DNA from: Rhodanobacteraceae bacterium
GTDB lineage: Bacteria; Pseudomonadota; Gammaproteobacteria; Xanthomonadales; Ahniellaceae
Direction of reading: 5' to 3'
Length of the DNA: 64,000 nt
NCBI GenBank assembly: GCA_016708465.1
Contig: JADJFT010000001.1
Coordinates: 372,001-436,000, forward strand
Shown one piece after another: positions 9,831 to 18,116 of this stretch; within the stretch, counting starts at the first letter, position 1, and each line of letters begins with the position of its first letter. Position numbers and translations under genes: made by a program. The notes below the pieces were generated by a model. It did not search any database. It saw only the letters and a list, made by a program, of their open reading frames with translations, and was not told the DNA's origin.

Positions 9831-10196
9831 ATGACCATCCACGCCATCCGCTTCGACCTCCTTCCGGTTGCGCCCGAGCACGACTATCCGCAGCCAGCGC
9901 GGTTGCTCGCCGGCAACCCACAGCGCACCACCTGGAACCACTACACGAATGCCAGCGGCGAAGTATTCGCCGGAATGTGGTCAAGCGAGGTCGGGAGTTG
10001 GCGTATTGGCATGGGCGAACGCGAAGACGAACTGTTCTTCGTGACCGTCGGCCGCTGCCGCCTAGTCGCCGACGATGGTCACACCGTCGAATGCAGCGCT
10101 GGGCAATCGTTGCTCATTCCCGCTGGCTTCCACGGCATCTTCGAGGTGATCGAAGCGATGACCAAGCACTACATGATCGTCGAGCGTCACCGCTGA
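9831..10196 (+). CDS. Cupin domain protein (Cupin_3/DUF861-like)
   Basis: The 121-residue protein is a single small beta-barrel of the cupin superfamily. The pattern MWSSEVGSWRIG, EREDELFFVTVGRCRL, then SAGQSLLIPAGFHGIFEV matches Cupin_3 proteins (the EutQ-like group), in which an ethanolamine or ureidoglycolate link is known for some members. The metal ligands are not all the classical histidines, so enzymatic activity is unclear. It starts at the ATG at 9831, divergent from the peptide transporter, and its TGA directly abuts the stop of the converging DUF2062 gene. Confidence 0.75.
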   Translation: MTIHAIRFDLLPVAPEHDYPQPARLLAGNPQRTTWNHYTNASGEVFAGMWSSEVGSWRIGMGEREDELFFVTVGRCRLVADDGHTVECSAGQSLLIPAGFHGIFEVIEAMTKHYMIVERHR

Positions 10197-10790
10197 TCAG
10201 CGGCGGTTGTCCGCCAAGTCCGGTTGCACTGCATGTGTTGTGCGGTAACGCTGCGTAAAACGACGCGCCTCCCACGCCAACAACCGCCAGGCGACATCCA
10301 ACACCAACGCGATCGCCAAGCCGACCACGATTCCGCCCAACACCAACGCATTAACACTGCTGGCAATACCGGCATCGGCTGATCCGTATCCAGTGACGTC
10401 GATCAGCCATTGTCCAACGGTGTGCGTAAGCAGGTACAAGGGCGCAATCGTCAGCGGATTGGTGATCATCTGCAAGGCGACAATTACCGTCAGATTGGCA
10501 CGCACGACCATCGCCGCAAGCACGGCAATGAACACTTGCAGGCCATAGGTCGGCATGAATGCGAGCACGCTGCCGATGTACAGCGCCGGCCACAAGTGCT
10601 CACGTTTGAATGACCAGAGGTAAGGTCGTGCCTTGGCTGCGTCGTCGAAGCGGCGCATCCCCGGATAGCGTCCGATATTCGCGCGTCGTGGCAGGGCTCG
10701 TAGCACTCGTCGCAAACGCTTGCGGCGGCGGAGCCATTGTTGATGAATCGCGGAATGCGGCATTGATGGTGGTCTCGTGTATCGCGCCAT
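10197..10790 (-). CDS. DUF2062 domain membrane protein
   Basis: The 197-residue protein has a basic N-terminal segment (RRRKRLRRVLRALPRR) followed by three or four membrane segments containing the DUF2062 pattern GSVLAFMPTYGLQVFIAVLAA, NPLTIAPLYLLTHTVGQW. DUF2062 proteins are small inner-membrane proteins of unknown function. The start could be the first codon at 10790 or the ATG at 10766; the extra eight residues are not diagnostic. It ends immediately next to the cupin gene and is divergent from the rhomboid gene. Nothing in the sequence indicates a substrate. Confidence 0.75.
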   Translation of the reverse strand: MARYTRPPSMPHSAIHQQWLRRRKRLRRVLRALPRRANIGRYPGMRRFDDAAKARPYLWSFKREHLWPALYIGSVLAFMPTYGLQVFIAVLAAMVVRANLTVIVALQMITNPLTIAPLYLLTHTVGQWLIDVTGYGSADAGIASSVNALVLGGIVVGLAIALVLDVAWRLLAWEARRFTQRYRTTHAVQPDLADNRR

Positions 10791-10881
10791 CGTAGCGACA
10801 ACATTGATCGACTGCGGCGGCCGATCACGCCGCTCGCGCTGGGTGCAGGCATAATCACGCGCTTACCCTCGAAGGATACGC

Positions 10882-11490
10882 ATGTCATCGCCGCCTTTCC
10901 GTCTCCACACTCCCGTCGTCGGCCGTAGCCTGATCGGCGTATGCGTGCTGGTATTTCTGCTGCAAGCTCAGACTTCTGGAACTGTGCTCGCGAATGCCGC
11001 GCTTTGGCCGCTTGGCCCTGACTTTGCCCCGTGGCAAGTGCTGAGCTATGCCTTCCTGCATGGTCGGTTCACCCATCTGCTATTCAATATGCTTGGCCTG
11101 TACATGTTCGGCGGTGACGTCGAGCGCATCATTGGGCCATCTCGATTTGCATTGTTGTTTTTTTCCAGCGTCGTTTGTGCCGCGTTGGCACAACTTGCGG
11201 TCAATCACATCACTGCCTCGCCCTGGCCTACCGTTGGTGCATCTGGCGGCCTGTTCGGTGTGATGTTGGTATTCGCCTTGCTGTTTCCGAAGGCAAAAGT
11301 GGTGCCCTTGATTCCGCCCATCCCGATGCCGGCGTGGTTGTTCGTCACCTTGTACGCCGCTGTCGAACTATGGATGGGCGTCACCGGTACGCAGCAAGGT
11401 GTTGCGCATTTCGCCCACCTCGGCGGACTTGTCGGCGGCGCGCTCGTCTGGCTCTATTGGCGCGCCGAATTCCATCGGCGACAGCGCTGA
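10882..11490 (+). CDS. Rhomboid family intramembrane serine protease
   Basis: The 202-residue protein has six predicted membrane helices and the rhomboid fold signature. The pattern HGRFTHLLFNMLGLYMFG gives the conserved HxxxN region of helix 2, GASGGLFG gives the catalytic Ser121 in GxSG, and AHFAHLGGLVGG supplies the catalytic histidine (His179 by alignment). Rhomboids cut transmembrane substrates within the bilayer. The ATG at 10882 follows AAGGATA 4-10 bases upstream. The gene is complete and stands just ahead of the Mla-type operon, with 59 bases between, so it may or may not share its promoter. Confidence 0.92.
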   Translation: MSSPPFRLHTPVVGRSLIGVCVLVFLLQAQTSGTVLANAALWPLGPDFAPWQVLSYAFLHGRFTHLLFNMLGLYMFGGDVERIIGPSRFALLFFSSVVCAALAQLAVNHITASPWPTVGASGGLFGVMLVFALLFPKAKVVPLIPPIPMPAWLFVTLYAAVELWMGVTGTQQGVAHFAHLGGLVGGALVWLYWRAEFHRRQR

Positions 11491-11549
11491 CGATACGGCA
11501 GTTTGACGCCCGTCAAGCGCGGGCACGATGAAGGCACTACGATCAACCC

Positions 11550-12674
11550 ATGACTACGGCGCAACTGGACTGGCGCGAACCCGACAACGGTGATGCCGTG
11601 TTGGCGGTGCGTGGTGCGTGCACCATGCAGCACCTCCCCGACCTGTTAACACGCATCGAAGCCTTGCGGCGCGTACCGTCGATGCTTGACCTCTCCGATC
11701 TCGACGCGCTCGATTCCGCGGGTGCGCTAGTGCTTTTGCGCCTACTCGATCGCCCACAACACTATCGCAACGCGACCGTCCGCATTGCTCATGCGCGCCC
11801 GGAACACCAGGCACTGATCGAGTTGGTCGCTGAGCGCGCCGGTGCCGATCCGCTACCCGTCCAAGCACGCAGCAGCTGGCACAACTGGATGGTGCAATTC
11901 GGCGAAGCGACCAGCGGTATTGCCGCACACGCGTGGGAGCTCGCGGGTTTCTTCGGCACCGTCAATCATTGCTTCTGGTCGATCCTCACTGGCCGCCGCA
12001 AACTGCGCATGACGTCTGTCGTACACCACATGGAGCGCACCGGACTCGATGCGGTACCGATTGTGTCTTTGCTCTGCTTTCTGGTCGGCGCCGTCGTCGC
12101 CTTTCTGTCAGCCACTGCGTTGCGCGATTTCGGCGCATCGATCCTGACCGTCGAAATCGTGTCGGTCAGTTTCCTGCGCGAATTCGGCGTGCTGCTGTCA
12201 GCCATTCTCGTGGCCGGACGCTCAGGCAGTGCGTTCACCGCCGAAATTGGTTCGATGCGCAGCCGCGAGGAGATCGACGCCATCAAGGCACTCGCGCTCG
12301 ACCCAATCGAACTTCTGGTGATACCGCGGCTGGTCGCATTGCTGATCATGTTGCCGGTGCTTGCCTTTATCGCAATGCTTTCCGGCATCATCGGTGGCGT
12401 TCTGGTTGGCGCGATGGCATTGGACATTTCTCCGACAATGTTTCTAGTTCGCATGCAGGACACCACCGAGCTGTACTACTTGTGGTTGGGCCTATTGAAG
12501 GCACCGGTGTTCGCGTTCCTGATCGCCTGTATCGGTTGCTTGGAGGGGCTGAAGGTCTCCGGCAGCGCAGAATCTGTCGGTCGTCACACGACTTCGTCCG
12601 TCGTGCAATCGATCTTCCTCGTCATCGTGTTCGACGCGCTGTTCGCAGTGCTTTACATGAAACTGGACCTGTAA
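11550..12674 (+). CDS. MlaE-type ABC transporter permease with N-terminal STAS domain
   Basis: The 374-residue protein fuses an N-terminal STAS domain (about residues 1-100, with LDLSDLDALDSAGALVLLRLL) to an MlaE/Ttg2B permease domain (about 130-374). The permease part contains the conserved EFGVLLSAILVAGRSGSAFTAEIG and EIDAIKALALDP segments and five hydrophobic helices. In the Mla system of E. coli the STAS protein MlaB is separate; here both are one chain. The complex moves phospholipids between inner membrane and envelope. The next gene, the ATPase, begins 2 bases after the stop, so the genes are translationally close and likely one operon of four. Confidence 0.9.
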   Translation: MTTAQLDWREPDNGDAVLAVRGACTMQHLPDLLTRIEALRRVPSMLDLSDLDALDSAGALVLLRLLDRPQHYRNATVRIAHARPEHQALIELVAERAGADPLPVQARSSWHNWMVQFGEATSGIAAHAWELAGFFGTVNHCFWSILTGRRKLRMTSVVHHMERTGLDAVPIVSLLCFLVGAVVAFLSATALRDFGASILTVEIVSVSFLREFGVLLSAILVAGRSGSAFTAEIGSMRSREEIDAIKALALDPIELLVIPRLVALLIMLPVLAFIAMLSGIIGGVLVGAMALDISPTMFLVRMQDTTELYYLWLGLLKAPVFAFLIACIGCLEGLKVSGSAESVGRHTTSSVVQSIFLVIVFDALFAVLYMKLDL

Positions 12675-12676
12675 GC

Positions 12677-13474
12677 ATGAATGTCACGGTCGACGCTACG
12701 GTGATTTCGGTACGCGGTTTGAGTAACCGATTTGGCGCGCAAGTCGTGCATGAGGGACTTGATCTCGACGTGCGCCGTGGTGAAGTACTCGCAGTCATTG
12801 GTGGCTCCGGTGCCGGCAAATCAGTGCTGTTGCGATCGATCATCGGCCTACAGGAACCCGCCGCCGGCACGGTGCATGTGCTCGGCACTGACTTGCGCAG
12901 CGCGGAATCCAGCGTGCGCGCTTCGATCGAGCGGCGCTGGGGCGTGATGTTCCAGGATGGTGCGCTGTTTTCATCGCTGACCGTCCTCGAAAATATCAAG
13001 GTGCCGATGATTGAGCAGCACAAGTTGCCGGTCGATCTCATGGACGAACTGGCGCGGCTCAAGATCGCGCTGGTCGGTTTGCCGGCAGATGCTGCGTACA
13101 AGTTACCGAGCCAGTTGTCAGGCGGTATGCGCAAGCGTGCTGGCATTGCGCGCGCGTTGGCACTCGACCCGGAAATCCTGTTTCTCGACGAGCCGACATC
13201 CGGACTCGATCCGCTCGGCGCGGCCGGTTTCGATGAGTTGATCGTGACGCTCAAACGAAGTCTTGACCTCACCGTCTTTCTCGTGACCCACGATCTCGAT
13301 TCGATCTTTACCTGTTGTGACCGCGTCGCCGTGCTGGTCGACCGACACGTGGTCGCGGTCGACACACCGGCCCGGATCAGTGAGCATCCACATCCATGGA
13401 TACAAGCCTGTTTCCTTGGACCGCGCGGGCGCAGCGCCGAACGCGCATTGACGCTACGCACACAAGAAGCCTGA
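12677..13474 (+). CDS. ABC transporter ATP-binding protein, MlaF type
   Basis: The 265-residue ATPase has Walker A GGSGAGKS, the Q-loop region GVMFQDGALFSSLTV, the signature LSGGMRKRAGIARAL, Walker B EILFLDEPTSGLDP and the switch histidine in LVTHDLDS. The Q-loop phrase and KRAGIARA are typical of MlaF-type lipid transporter ATPases. It should power the STAS-MlaE permease encoded just upstream. The ATG at 12677 lies two bases past the previous stop; the same frame is open far upstream but within the permease gene. The MCE gene follows after 14 bases. Confidence 0.93.
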   Translation: MNVTVDATVISVRGLSNRFGAQVVHEGLDLDVRRGEVLAVIGGSGAGKSVLLRSIIGLQEPAAGTVHVLGTDLRSAESSVRASIERRWGVMFQDGALFSSLTVLENIKVPMIEQHKLPVDLMDELARLKIALVGLPADAAYKLPSQLSGGMRKRAGIARALALDPEILFLDEPTSGLDPLGAAGFDELIVTLKRSLDLTVFLVTHDLDSIFTCCDRVAVLVDRHVVAVDTPARISEHPHPWIQACFLGPRGRSAERALTLRTQEA

Positions 13475-13488
13475 GCAGAGAAGCCTGA

Positions 13489-14460
13489 ATGGAAACACAT
13501 GCCCGGTACTTCCTGATTGGAATATTTTCGCTGGTGGTGACCATCTCGCTGGTGTTGTTCGTGCTGTGGCTCGGCAAACTCCATCTTGATCGTGACTATC
13601 AGGAATATGACGTGCGCTTCCACGAATCAGTGACCGGCCTCAGCATCGGCGGTCTCGTGCAATACCACGGCATCCAGGTTGGTGAAGTTCGTCGCCTCAG
13701 CCTCGATGCGAATGACCCGCGCGAAGTGCGGGTGCGCATCCGTGTCGCAGCGGATACGCCGGTCAAGACCGACACCAAAGCACAACTCAGTTACACCGGA
13801 TTGACCGGCGTCGCGGTCGTCGAAATGTTCAGCGGCACACCCAAGGCGAAGTTATTGCGCGAAGTCGATACGCGGCATGCGCCTGAGATCGATACGGTGC
13901 CTTCGACGCTGAGCCAGTTGATGAGCGGCGGCAGCGGTGCGATGCACAGCGCACAGGAAGTGATGGCGCGCATCGCCGAAGTGCTGAATGACGAAAACAT
14001 TGGTCGAGTCTCGGCATTACTTAACAACCTTGCTGCGGTCAGTAACGACGTGAAGTCGGATTACCCGGCCTTGCGCGAAGCCTTGACCGGCGCACGCGAA
14101 TTGGAGCAGCGCTTGGGTTCCGCCGCCACCCGCGCCGATGCCCTACTCGCGCAATTGCAGGAAGGCGTCAAAGCAAAGGATGGACAGCCTGGCACCGGCT
14201 TGGTCGAGCAGGCGCGCGATGCGGTCGCAGAAATACGATCAGCGGCACGCGAAGTCGACGCGTTCGCACAAGCCGGCAAGTCCACCTTCGGCAGCCTCGA
14301 TGAGCAGGCGCGCAATGAACTCACTGCGACACTGCAGTCCTTGCAACAAGCCAGCGACAACCTTGTGCGCATCACCCAGAAGTTCGACCAAGGTCCAGCC
14401 GACTATGTACTAGGCGGCGAAACCCTGCCCGTCTACACCCCGGAGTCGAACAAACAATGA
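13489..14460 (+). CDS. MCE family (MlaD-like) lipid-binding protein
   Basis: The 323-residue protein starts with one membrane anchor (FSLVVTISLVLFVLWLG) followed by a single MCE domain (about residues 40-120), recognisable from the pattern VTGLSIGGLVQYHGIQVGEV and LSYTGLTGVAVVEM. The remainder, about residues 140-300, is helical with many Ala, Gln and Glu, including possible coiled-coil stretches. It is longer than E. coli MlaD (183 residues) and more like the MCE proteins with a long helical tail. It probably sits on the periplasmic side of the permease and handles lipid transfer. Its stop overlaps the next start by 4 bases (ATGA). Confidence 0.9.
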   Translation: METHARYFLIGIFSLVVTISLVLFVLWLGKLHLDRDYQEYDVRFHESVTGLSIGGLVQYHGIQVGEVRRLSLDANDPREVRVRIRVAADTPVKTDTKAQLSYTGLTGVAVVEMFSGTPKAKLLREVDTRHAPEIDTVPSTLSQLMSGGSGAMHSAQEVMARIAEVLNDENIGRVSALLNNLAAVSNDVKSDYPALREALTGARELEQRLGSAATRADALLAQLQEGVKAKDGQPGTGLVEQARDAVAEIRSAAREVDAFAQAGKSTFGSLDEQARNELTATLQSLQQASDNLVRITQKFDQGPADYVLGGETLPVYTPESNKQ

Positions 14461-15062
14461 GCGTCATCCATCCGCTTCGTCGTCCAATCTCGGCCGTGTT
14501 CGTGATGATCAGCGTGTCACTGCTGAGCGCGTGTTCGTTGATTGCGCGCCCAGAACCGTTGACGACGCTGCAACTGATCATTACGGACGGCGATGCGATG
14601 CCGCAATGGCCGGCTGCACTTGCCGCTGGCAACGTTGTCGGCACCAGCACGTTACTTGGCAATCGCGTGTTAGTCGTGAATGGTGCGCTGCTCATGCAGC
14701 ACGAAGGCATGCGTTGGGTCGATACGCCGGCGCTGATGATCAGCGAACAAATACACACGCTGCATGCCCAGACGGCTGGAAATACCGCGCCGGTGGCCGC
14801 GATCGATCTCCGGCTGAGCGCGTTCAACCTGCGCATCGGTAGCGGCGGAGAGAAGCACGCCGTGGTTGCCGCGTCGGGCAACTTGCGTTGCCTCGGATCG
14901 GAACGCGCGCGTGCGCTGGCACCAGTATCTGCCAAGGCGACCCCGGCTAACGCGAGTGCCCAAGCGCTGGCCGACGCGTTCGCGCGCGCAAGCGGCGAAG
15001 TTCTTGCGGGATTGTTGGGCCAAGTCAGTGACTTGAACGATACATGCTCATCGACGCATTGA
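14457..15062 (+). CDS. ABC-type transport auxiliary lipoprotein (PqiC-like)
   Basis: The 201-residue product carries a lipoprotein signal (VFVMISVSLLSAC, lipobox LSAC at about residues 20-23), and its overall pattern (LLGNRVLVVNGALLMQHEGMRWVDTPALMIS, then VAAIDLRLSAFNLRI and an Ala-rich helical end) fits the ABC_trans_aux (DUF330/PqiC) family. These lipoproteins accompany MCE transporters and are thought to sit at the outer membrane. The start overlaps the preceding MCE gene by 4 bases, supporting co-translation. It is the last gene of the lipid-transport operon. Confidence 0.8.
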   Translation: MSVIHPLRRPISAVFVMISVSLLSACSLIARPEPLTTLQLIITDGDAMPQWPAALAAGNVVGTSTLLGNRVLVVNGALLMQHEGMRWVDTPALMISEQIHTLHAQTAGNTAPVAAIDLRLSAFNLRIGSGGEKHAVVAASGNLRCLGSERARALAPVSAKATPANASAQALADAFARASGEVLAGLLGQVSDLNDTCSSTH

Positions 15063-15088
15063 AGCGCTGACTGCAATCAACCGCTTGA

Positions 15089-15250
15089 TCAGCTTCCTTG
15101 CGGTTTCGGTGCCTGCGGCTCGCCTTCGGATTGATTCGCGGCATCACCTTCACCAGATTTTCCGGTCTTCTTGCGCAATTTCTCTTCGTTCTTCTTCTTC
15201 TTCGCCAGCTCTCGCTGCTTCTTCGCAAACGCATAGTTCGGTGCGGCCAT
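15089..15250 (-). CDS. Small Lys-rich hypothetical protein
   Basis: Reverse-strand ATG at 15250 opens a 53-codon frame that starts MAAPNYAFAKKQRELAKKKK and ends GEPQAPKPQGS. The first 30 residues are highly basic and helix-like (KKQRELAKKKKNEEKLRKK), and the last 20 are acidic and proline-rich. The NYAFAKxQRELAKK pattern recurs in small uncharacterised proteins of this bacterial group, as far as I recall. A longer frame on the same strand (15025-15255) is a shadow with no such pattern. No function is known. Confidence 0.65.
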   Translation of the reverse strand: MAAPNYAFAKKQRELAKKKKNEEKLRKKTGKSGEGDAANQSEGEPQAPKPQGS

Positions 15251-15359
15251 GCCAAATCCTCTTGATTGCCAAATGAAATACTGGCGGCGATCTTCTCACG
15301 CCCGCGATTCGGCGGACACCAAAACTTTTCGGAGCGGTCGCTGCTGCTCGTTCGCCGCC

Positions 15360-16415
15360 CTAACGCAACCGCTGATTGATTTTGTCCAACGCCGCTTTTC
15401 CCGGTGACAGGTGTTGCGCTGTGAGCGTGTTGAGCGGCGCTTCGATGGTATTGAGATGTTCGTGCAGATCTCGCGCGTCATTATCGACGTAGAGCAGGCC
15501 GGTGACGACTTCGCCTTCCGCCTGATGCTTGGCGATGTAGTTCATCGCCCCGATCTTGTTGTGCGGGTCGTAGTCGCGATGGAGCTTGCGCAACAGCAAC
15601 ACCGTGCCATCGTGCTGTTCGACTTCGATGACCTGGCCTTCCGCATAGTCGACGACGATCTCTTCCCGCGTCGGAATAAAATCGATCCGGTTCACCGCCT
15701 CATTGTGCTCACGCACGTAGTCGTAACTCTTGGTGCTGCCGGGATGGTTGTTGAAAGCGACGCAGGGGCTGACGATGTCGATAAAGGCGGCACCTTTGTG
15801 GGCAATCGCGGCCTTGATGATCGGTACTAACTGCTGCTTGTCACCGGAAAATCCGCGCGCGATGAAACTGGCGCCCATCTGCAACGCCAAACTGATGGTG
15901 TCGATCGGTGTATCCGAATTGACGACGCCCTTCTTCGACTTGGACCCCTGGTCTGCAGTCGCCGAAAACTGACCCTTGGTGAGACCGTATACGCCATTGT
16001 TTTCGAGGATGTAGACCATGTTCACGCCACGCCGCATGACGTGGGCGAATTGGCCGATGCCGATCGACGCGTAATCGCCGTCGCCGGATATGCCGAGATA
16101 GAGCAACGAGCGATTCGCGAGGTTGGCGCCAGTCAGCACCGAGGGCATACGGCCATGCACGGTATTGAACCCATGCGAATTGCCAAGAAAATAGTCCGGT
16201 GTCTTCGAACTGCAGCCAATTCCCGACAGTTTCGCCACCCGATGCGGCTCGACATCCATTTCCCAGCAGGCCTGAATGATGGCCGCCGAAATCGAGTCAT
16301 GTCCGCATCCGGCGCATAGCGTCGATACCCGTCCCTCGTAGTCACGGCGGGTTCGGCAAACCTTGTTCTGAACCAGGCTCGGATGATGCAGTTTCGGCTT
16401 TGCGAGATAGGTCAT
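15360..16415 (-). CDS. korB: 2-oxoacid:ferredoxin oxidoreductase, beta subunit (KorB-like)
   Basis: The 351-residue protein is the thiamine-diphosphate-binding subunit of a 2-oxoacid:ferredoxin oxidoreductase. GDGD at residues 111-114 and LENN at 137-140 form the ThDP/Mg site. Four cysteines expected for the [4Fe-4S] cluster of KorB-type subunits are present: CAGC (Cys34, Cys37), GIGC (Cys68) and SPC (Cys218). The enzyme decarboxylates 2-oxoglutarate (or pyruvate) to the acyl-CoA and passes electrons to ferredoxin or a flavoprotein. The ATG at 16415 overlaps the upstream korA stop by 4 bases (ATGA), and korA in turn overlaps the flavoprotein gene, so the three form one translationally coupled operon. 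Confidence 0.9.
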   Translation of the reverse strand: MTYLAKPKLHHPSLVQNKVCRTRRDYEGRVSTLCAGCGHDSISAAIIQACWEMDVEPHRVAKLSGIGCSSKTPDYFLGNSHGFNTVHGRMPSVLTGANLANRSLLYLGISGDGDYASIGIGQFAHVMRRGVNMVYILENNGVYGLTKGQFSATADQGSKSKKGVVNSDTPIDTISLALQMGASFIARGFSGDKQQLVPIIKAAIAHKGAAFIDIVSPCVAFNNHPGSTKSYDYVREHNEAVNRIDFIPTREEIVVDYAEGQVIEVEQHDGTVLLLRKLHRDYDPHNKIGAMNYIAKHQAEGEVVTGLLYVDNDARDLHEHLNTIEAPLNTLTAQHLSPGKAALDKINQRLR

Positions 16416-18116
16416 GGCCGACTCCTGGCGCGCATTTGCTCGGCAATCGCGGTAGTGATGAAGCGTGCGGTAATCGGTGTCCCGTCATAGTGCAAGATCT
16501 TCGGCAAGCGCGCCGGTGCGATCTCTAGTTCATTGACCAGCATGCCGCGCAACTGTGCATCACGGTTTTGCTCGACAACGAACACTTGGTCGTGCGCGTC
16601 GATGAACTCAACCACGCTGTCCGAGAATGGAAAGGCACGCAGACGCATGGCGTCGAGATGCAGATCCATCGCTTCTAGTGCTTCCAGTGCCTCGTGCATC
16701 GCTGGGCTGGTCGAACCGAAATAAAGCACACCAAAACGTGTGGCTTTCGCCGCGGCACGAATGACTGGCTGCGGTACCAGCGTTTTCGCAGTATCGAACT
16801 TCTTCAGCAAGCGATGGACGTTGTACAGGTAGTCCGGGCCGGCCTCGGAATACTGGGCGTAAGCATTGCGCGTCGTGCCACGGGTAAAGAATCCACCCTT
16901 GCTCGGATGCGTGCCCGGGTAGGTGCGAAACGGGATACCGTCACCATCGACGTCGAGATAACGTCCGAAGTCGCGGCCAGATTCGAGTTCTTCCGCGGTC
17001 ATCACCTTGCCACGATCGTATTCACGCGCGTCATCCCATTCGAAAGGCGCGCAGAGACGCTGATTCATGCCGATGTCGAGGTCGGTCATCACGAACACCG
17101 GCGTCTGCAATCGGTCCGCTAGATCGAGGGCGGCTGCGGCATGATCGAAGCATTCCTTCGGATCTTCCGGGAACATGCGAAATACGCAAGGCCCAGGAAC
17201 TCGGTCATCAACGAGACGCCAGGACCCGACGTGGCGGTGAACGCGCGCGCACCGTTCCAGCCGGCACCAACGATCATGCCAACCGACGCAATTTCGTCCT
17301 CGGCCTGCACGATCGCGTAGCGATTCTTTCCGGTGTCGGGATCGACGCGCAACTTTTGGCAGTAAGACTGAAAGGCTTCCGCCAGTGAGACGATGGTGTG
17401 ATCGGATACCAGGCGCATACGCTTGCACCGCCGTAAACACAGCCAAGAGCCGCCGCCGAATTGCCGTCAACGAAGATGCGATCGCCGACCTTGTCGGCAC
17501 GTTGCACGGTCAACGCGATGCGGCCAATGTGTTTGGTCGCGTAATCACGCCCCAAATGCAGCGCCTGCACATTCGAATCGAGGAGCTTTTCCTTGCCTTT
17601 GTATTGCTCGGTGAACAACTGCTCGATCACACCCGCTTCCATGTCCAGCATCACCGATAGAGCGCCGACATAAAGAATGTTCTTGAACAACTGGCGCTGG
17701 CGCGCATCGGAATAGGTGGCATTGCAAATTTCAGTCAGCGGCATGCCGATGACAGTGATGTCACTGCGGAAGCGCGATGCCGGCAACGCCTTGCTGCTGT
17801 CATAGAACAGATAGCCGCCAGGCTCGATTTCCTTGACGTCGTTGTTCCAGGTCTGCGGATTCATCGCGACCATCAGGTCGACACCGCCACGGCGACCGAG
17901 CCAACCCGCCTCGGTGACGCGAATCTCGTACCACGTCGGCAGCCCCTGAATATTCGATGGAAAGATATTGCGTGGACTGACCGGCACACCCATTCGCAAA
18001 ATGGCCTTTGCGAATAATTCGTTCGCCGAGGCTGACCCGGAACCGTTGACGTTCGCGAACTTGACGACGAAGTCGTTGATCGCACTGATTTGCTGGGGCT
18101 TCAGCTGCGCATTCAT
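16412..18116 (-). pseudogene. korA: 2-oxoacid:ferredoxin oxidoreductase, gamma-alpha fused subunit (KorA-like), with frameshift and internal deletion
   Basis: The reverse-strand gene begins at ATG 18116 (overlapping the flavoprotein stop) with a POR gamma-type domain (about residues 20-200, GSGSASANELFAKAIL) and continues into the alpha domain (YGGASVCAWYPITPS). A one-base loss near 17388-17394 moves the frame to the stretch VSLAEAFQSYC through GARAFTATSGPGVSLMTEF. Near 17174-17180 the sequence jumps from GLAYFA directly to MFPEDPKECFD in another frame; homologues have about 40 further residues here, including the EIPAVxFDVQRxGPSTGMPTRTQQ region. The 3' part to 16412 is normal. A real enzyme would lack part of its active-site region, but an assembly error is at least as likely. 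Confidence 0.85.
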
